Part shown: positions 7,582 to 10,425 of the stretch, piece after piece
Position numbering within the stretch: position 1 is the first letter of the stretch
Layout of the letters: every line of letters begins with the position of its first letter
Assembly: GCA_038234045.1 (NCBI GenBank)
Contig: JBBSUX010000115.1
Span: 1 to 10,425 of the forward strand
From: JBBSUX01 sp038234045
GTDB lineage: Bacteria > Pseudomonadota > Gammaproteobacteria > Burkholderiales > Burkholderiaceae_C
Direction of reading: 5' to 3'
Length of the DNA stretch: 10,425 bases
Made by a program: the position numbers and the translations under genes
Notes under the pieces: model-generated
Seen by the model: only the letters and a program-made list of their open reading frames with translations
The model's database searches: none
What the model was told of the DNA's origin: nothing

Positions 7582-7950
7582 ATGTACCTCGTCGTCATCG
7601 CCTGGATGTATGTAACCCTGATGATGGCGGTGGCAGAGGCTACGAGTCCGGAGGGCAGCGTTCTGGGAGCGCTCATCACGTTCGGCCTCTATGGATTGCT
7701 GCCGCTAAGCCTTGTGGTCTATGCGATGGGTGCGCCCGGACGCTCCCGCGCCATCAAGGCAGCGGAGCAGCGGGAGCGGGAATCAGCCCGGGCAGCAGCG
7801 GCTGCGGCACCAACGAATTCAGAACCTGGAGCGCCAGAGGAGAAGCTATCGGCCGAAGCCGACCCTTCAACTCTCGCGCCAGATACATGCAGCGAACCGG
7901 CCGCTTGTGCCAAGAGTGGGGCTGTCGCGCCGGTGCGAAAAGAACCGTGA
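7582..7950 (+). CDS. Small two-helix membrane protein, function unknown
   Basis: This 122-residue protein begins with a hydrophobic helix (residues 2-19, rich in V, I, M, Y), has a short loop, and a second helix at about 25-49 containing LYGLLPLSLVVYAMG. A charged stretch follows (about 52-70, Arg/Lys/Glu) and then a low-complexity Ala/Pro/Glu/Ser tail ending VAPVRKEP. I recall similar small proteins beside phaC or pgeF in other Burkholderiales but know no function for them. ATG 7582 is chosen because it opens directly into the first helix; no strong ribosome site precedes it. It diverges from phaC (67-bp gap). Its last 84 nt (residues 96-122 plus stop) overlap the 3' end of pgeF on the other strand. 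Inner-membrane location is inferred from the two helices. Confidence 0.75.
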   Translation: MYLVVIAWMYVTLMMAVAEATSPEGSVLGALITFGLYGLLPLSLVVYAMGAPGRSRAIKAAEQRERESARAAAAAAPTNSEPGAPEEKLSAEADPSTLAPDTCSEPAACAKSGAVAPVRKEP

Positions 7951-8679
7951 CGGGTTGCTCACCGTGCACCACGCGATGCTGCTGTCATTGCCGTAAATAC
8001 TGCGGACTCCAACCGCCGACAAACGCTGTCTTGCCAACGCGGCAAGGTCTGCGAGCCATTTATCCTCCCCGGCAGATCGGTCGGGCGCTGGTTTGAAGCA
8101 GGCTGCTGCACCTTGGTCATGCTGCATGAAGGCATCGCGCACTTCACCGCCTACCTCGAACGCCGAAGGACCGATACACGGGCCTAGCCACGCTATTACT
8201 TCAGGAGCTACATGCGCATATCCTTGTTGCGCTAGAGGCTCAAAATACCTCAAGGTTTGTTCGAGCACGCCGGAAGCCAGCCCCCGCCAGCCAGCGTGCG
8301 CTGCGGCTACCTGCCGGCCGTCACGAGCGGCAAACAAGACGGGCAGGCAGTCAGCCACCAGCATGGCGCAAACAATGCCGGGCTCCGTTGTCCACGTGGC
8401 ATCCGCGCAGACCCGACCATCATTCGGTGCGATGTCGCGGTGCAGCCTCAGGCCATCGCTGCCATGCACCTGCTGCACGAAACGCGGGCGCAGACCGATC
8501 ACGTCGGCCAGGATCTTGTGGTTGCGAGCGACAGCGTTCGGCTGATCTCCCACGTGATCGCCGAGGTTGAGACCCGCGTACGGTCCGCGGGAGACGCCAC
8601 CGATTCGCGTCGTGCAGAGTGATCGCACGCCCGGGGGTGCGGGCCACTGCGGAATGATCCAGTCAGGTGGCCCGTTCAT
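7867..8679 (-). CDS. pgeF: Peptidoglycan editing factor / multicopper-type oxidase PgeF (YfiH family)
   Basis: This 270-residue YfiH/DUF152 protein belongs to a family described both as a cytoplasmic factor that removes mis-incorporated amino acids from peptidoglycan precursors and as a purine-nucleoside phosphorylase/deaminase (laccase-like in older annotation). The three metal-site residues are visible: H72 in QQVHGSDG, C111 in VADCLPVLF and H128 in AAAHAGWRG. Other family marks are TTRIGGVS near the start, AWLGPCIGPSAFEVG, and the terminal SHRRD motif. Residues about 145-159 are encoded by a diverged palindromic repeat and appear as extra length before AWLGP compared with relatives I recall. 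ATG 8679 gives the usual N-terminus but has only a weak ribosome site. The 3' end overlaps the convergent small membrane-protein gene by 84 nt. Confidence 0.93.
   Translation of the reverse strand: MNGPPDWIIPQWPAPPGVRSLCTTRIGGVSRGPYAGLNLGDHVGDQPNAVARNHKILADVIGLRPRFVQQVHGSDGLRLHRDIAPNDGRVCADATWTTEPGIVCAMLVADCLPVLFAARDGRQVAAAHAGWRGLASGVLEQTLRYFEPLAQQGYAHVAPEVIAWLGPCIGPSAFEVGGEVRDAFMQHDQGAAACFKPAPDRSAGEDKWLADLAALARQRLSAVGVRSIYGNDSSIAWCTVSNPSRFFSHRRDSPTLGTSGRFAACIWRES
8203..8246 (+). repeat. Palindromic interspersed repeat, copy 2 (diverged), inside pgeF
   Basis: The plus strand carries AGCTA (8206-8210), GCGC (8214-8217) and GCGCTAGAGG (8229-8238) at exactly the spacing seen in the copy inside the EEP gene, with 26 of 44 ungapped identities. 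Its hairpin arms have decayed compared with copy 1. Read in pgeF it encodes FEPLAQQGYAHVAPEV. The phase relative to codons is the same as in copy 1. Confidence 0.6.
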
Positions 8680-8767
8680 CGGATCATCCCGTGCGGGCTC
8701 GGTATCGCTCTGCGACTTCGGCGCTCAGCTGACGGCCCTGCGAAGATGTGTGAGTCGGCGTAGAGTT

Positions 8768-8884
8768 TCACGCTTGCGAGCATAGCGGCGGCGCAAGCGG
8801 CCAGACCTGAATGAGCGCGGTGGGTGTCCTGCAATTCATGTCCTGACCTCCCTTTCGCTGCCTGACGAATTTCGTCTTTCCCAT
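8768..8884 (-). CDS. Candidate small ORF with two strong ribosome sites
   Basis: This 38-codon minus-strand ORF begins at ATG 8884. AGGAGG (complement of 8892-8897) precedes it by 7 nt within AGGAGGTGG, a near-complete anti-16S match. A second in-frame ATG at 8839 has GGGAGG (complement of 8847-8852), also 7 nt upstream. The product starts basic (MGKTKFVRQRKGG); from the second ATG it becomes a 23-residue peptide with a hydrophobic middle ending in LCSQA. I recognise no family. It lies between the divergent ABM gene and pgeF, ending 88 nt before the pgeF start, so it could be a leader peptide or the remnant of a longer secreted protein. Chance cannot be excluded. Confidence 0.3.
   Translation of the reverse strand: MGKTKFVRQRKGGQDMNCRTPTALIQVWPLAPPLCSQA
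8864..8876. promoter_or_regulatory. 13-bp palindrome, possible operator
   Basis: GACGAA and TTCGTC form a perfect palindrome around a central T. It lies 40 bp upstream of the ABM gene and inside the candidate minus-strand small ORF. Its place in a divergent spacer fits a regulator binding site, but no regulator is encoded nearby and a chance palindrome is possible. Confidence 0.25.
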
Positions 8885-8915
8885 TTTTCCACCTCCTCTG
8901 ATCGTCTCCAAAAAA

Positions 8916-9218
8916 ATGATCCTCGAACACGCTGATCTCCGCATCGACCCGAATCGCAAAGCCGAGTTCGAGCACGCCATCCAGCACGCAATCGATTCCG
9001 TTGTGCGCCGCGCCAAAGGTTTTCACAACGCACGCGTGCACCGTTGCATCGAGACGCCCGGTCGTTACATCCTGATGATCGATTGGCAGACGCTCGAAAA
9101 CCATACGGTCGATTTCCGCGACGGGCCATTGTTTGCAGAATGGCGCGCCATCGTTGGACCCTTCTTTGCGCAGGCTCCGGTGGTCGAACATTTTGAACAG
9201 GTCGATTCGCCTGCCTGA
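8916..9218 (+). CDS. ABM (antibiotic biosynthesis monooxygenase) domain protein
   Basis: This 100-residue single-domain protein fits the dimeric ferredoxin-like ABM superfamily in length and pattern. It opens with a beta strand (ILEHADLRID), then a helix with repeated acidic and basic residues (NRKAEFEHAIQHAI), a central strand (RYILMIDWQTLENH), and a C-terminal segment (FAEWRAIVGPFFAQAPVVEHFE) typical of stand-alone ABM proteins. Superfamily members include quinone monooxygenases, haem-degrading enzymes and many small proteins of unknown role, so no reaction is assigned. ATG 8916 lies in a run of seven A and has no Shine-Dalgarno site. An FAH-family gene follows 135 bp downstream on the same strand; co-transcription is possible but not shown. 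Confidence 0.85.
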   Translation: MILEHADLRIDPNRKAEFEHAIQHAIDSVVRRAKGFHNARVHRCIETPGRYILMIDWQTLENHTVDFRDGPLFAEWRAIVGPFFAQAPVVEHFEQVDSPA

Positions 9219-9353
9219 ACCTGTGGTTCCCGATCTCGCCGCGCGCCACGGGCAAGCCACGTGCGTGGCACACTGAAGCTACAGATTCGCCGGGATCGAC
9301 CAAGATCGAACCGCGCCGGAATATCCCTGTTCTCGATTCGCCAGGAAGTCGCC

Positions 9354-10049
9354 ATGAGTCATGTTTTTGAAGCCCCCGCGGTGCCAAGCGTTCCGGTTGT
9401 GGGCGGCGCCGACACCTTCCCCGTCCACCGTATCTACTGCGTAGGCCGCAACTACGAGGATCACGCCAAGGAAATGGGATTCACGGGACGTGAACCGCCG
9501 TTCTTCTTTTTGAAGCCCGCCGATACGCTGGTGGTGGTGGAGCAAGGCAAGACCGGCGCCATGCCCTATCCCAGCCTCACGCAGAACCTGCACCATGAGA
9601 TCGAGCTGGTGGTGGCCATCGGCACCGGCGGGCGCAACATCGCGGCCACCGATGCCATGAAGCATGTGTTCGGCTATGCGGTTGGCCTGGACATGACGCG
9701 GCGCGATCTGCAGACCGAAATGAAGAAGCAGGGCCGCCCATGGGAAATCGGCAAGGCGTTTGAGCATGGCGCTCCAATCAGCGCCATCGTTCCCGCAGCG
9801 CAGGCTGGCGATGTAGAAAAGGCCGCGATCTGGCTCAAGGTCAACAATGCCGAACGCCAGCGCAGCACGGTTGCCAAGCTGATCTGGAACATCGCCGAAA
9901 CCATTGAGCACCTGTCGGCCGCATGGGATCTGAAACCCGGCGATCTGATCTATACCGGCACGCCCGAAGGCGTGGCTGCCGTTGTCAAGGGCGACATGCT
10001 CGAAGGCGGCGTCGATGGCGTAGGCACGCTCAAAATTTCCATTGCCTGA
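9354..10049 (+). CDS. Fumarylacetoacetate hydrolase family protein (fumarylpyruvate hydrolase-like)
   Basis: This 231-residue FAH-fold enzyme is predicted to cleave or decarboxylate beta-dicarbonyl acids using a divalent metal. Metal ligands are E82 and E84 in HHEIELVVAIG and D113 in GLDMTRRDLQ; the family motifs CVGRNYEDHAKEMG, FLKPAD and YTGTPEGVAAV are present. The N-terminus and the FPVHRIYCVGRNY block resemble fumarylpyruvate hydrolases of the gentisate pathway (NagK type), and FAHD1-like oxaloacetate decarboxylase or acylpyruvase activity is an alternative. No gentisate dioxygenase or maleylpyruvate isomerase gene is in view. ATG 9354 is chosen for AGGAAG at 9343-9348, 5 nt upstream; the frame is open back to 9261 without support. 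The Nudix gene starts 21 nt after the stop, suggesting an operon. Confidence 0.93.
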   Translation: MSHVFEAPAVPSVPVVGGADTFPVHRIYCVGRNYEDHAKEMGFTGREPPFFFLKPADTLVVVEQGKTGAMPYPSLTQNLHHEIELVVAIGTGGRNIAATDAMKHVFGYAVGLDMTRRDLQTEMKKQGRPWEIGKAFEHGAPISAIVPAAQAGDVEKAAIWLKVNNAERQRSTVAKLIWNIAETIEHLSAAWDLKPGDLIYTGTPEGVAAVVKGDMLEGGVDGVGTLKISIA

Positions 10050-10070
10050 CGCATTACGCAAGCTGCCCGC

Positions 10071-10425
10071 ATGAGCGTTCGCCCACCTCTTCGCCACTGC
10101 CGCAACTGCGGCACGGCCGTTATCTATCGCCTGCCCGACGACGGCGATCTGCGCGAGCGCGCGGTCTGCCCGGCTTGCGCGACGGTGCATTACGAGAACC
10201 CGCTCAATGTCGTCGGCACGGTGCCTTGGTGGGAAGACAAGGTTCTGCTGTGCAAACGCAATATCGAACCACGCCGTGGCAAATGGACCTTGCCGGCAGG
10301 CTTTATGGAATTGGGCGAAACCGCGGCAGCCGGTGCCGAACGGGAAACCGACGAAGAAGCCGGTGCACAGATCGAGATGGGCCCGCTCTTCTCGCTGATC
10401 AACGTCGTGCGCGTGGGCCAGGTGC
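10071..10425 (+). CDS. Nudix hydrolase with N-terminal zinc ribbon (3' end outside window)
   Basis: The first 118 residues are visible. Two Cys pairs, CRNCG (10-14) and CPAC (33-36), form an N-terminal zinc ribbon. A Nudix domain then carries a complete GX5EX7REUXEEXGU box: glycine in PAGF, MELGE with the first glutamate, then RETDEEAGA. All catalytic metal-binding glutamates are present. Proteins with this layout hydrolyse nucleoside diphosphates linked to another moiety (ADP-ribose, NADH and related compounds); the exact substrate cannot be assigned. The ATG at 10071 lies 21 nt after the FAH-family stop and lacks a clear ribosome site, so coupling to the upstream gene is likely. The gene runs off the window still open. 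Confidence 0.92.
   Translation, partial: MSVRPPLRHCRNCGTAVIYRLPDDGDLRERAVCPACATVHYENPLNVVGTVPWWEDKVLLCKRNIEPRRGKWTLPAGFMELGETAAAGAERETDEEAGAQIEMGPLFSLINVVRVGQV

Noticed and set aside
8676..9260. A 194-codon minus-strand open frame opposite the ABM gene
   Set aside because: The part over 8916-9218 is antisense to a credible ABM-domain protein. Only its distal end (8676-8830) is kept, as a separate hypothesis.
9240..9275. GCCAC/GTGGC inverted repeat after the ABM gene as a terminator
   Set aside because: The stem is only 5 bp with a 4-nt loop and no T tract follows.
9261..9353. N-terminal extension of the FAH-family protein
   Set aside because: The residues are Arg-rich and unlike the family; AGGAAG before ATG 9354 supports the shorter start.
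9279..10190. A 303-codon minus-strand frame
   Set aside because: It is antisense to the FAH-family gene, which has complete metal ligands and a ribosome site.

Overview
The window looks like a chromosomal segment of a betaproteobacterium in the order Burkholderiales. GC content is high, the polyhydroxyalkanoate genes encode proteins of the Ralstonia/Cupriavidus type, and a chemoreceptor carries the pentapeptide tether typical of motile proteobacteria. Two copies of a short GCGCTAGAGG-type palindromic repeat, which I associate from memory with Comamonadaceae, suggest that family. The family assignment is inference; no species can be named.

Layout. Positions 1-1507 hold the end of a carbohydrate/glycerol-phosphate-type ABC importer operon: two MalF/MalG-like permeases overlapping by ATGA. 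An endonuclease/exonuclease/phosphatase-fold hydrolase (1593-2489) follows on the same strand and ends at a candidate terminator. On the minus strand, a complete chemoreceptor (2514-4331) is preceded by a sequence resembling a sigma-28 flagellar promoter. The phaC-phaA operon (7514 down to 4556, minus strand) encodes class I PHA synthase and acetyl-CoA acetyltransferase, and ends at a clear intrinsic terminator near 4419-4455. phaB is not in the window. A small two-helix membrane protein (7582-7950) diverges from phaC and converges on pgeF (8679-7867), overlapping it tail to tail by 84 nt. A 236-bp spacer (8680-8915) contains a small minus-strand ORF with two excellent Shine-Dalgarno sites and a 13-bp palindrome. 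To its right, on the plus strand, lie an ABM-domain protein, a fumarylacetoacetate-hydrolase-family enzyme and a zinc-ribbon Nudix hydrolase that runs off the window.

How the genes work together. PhaA condenses two acetyl-CoA and PhaC polymerises hydroxyacyl-CoA, so phaCA is a carbon-storage module that needs a reductase encoded elsewhere. The importer and the phosphoesterase-fold enzyme may form an uptake and processing unit. PgeF is peptidoglycan or nucleoside housekeeping. The FAH-family enzyme suggests aromatic-acid or dicarbonyl catabolism.

The most interesting signal is a pair of related 44-nt palindromic elements inside two unrelated genes, the EEP hydrolase and pgeF. They have the same orientation relative to coding and the same reading phase, as expected if a mobile or spreading repeat was accepted as in-frame protein sequence. 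No window-scale defence system, CRISPR array, tRNA, rRNA or transposase was seen.
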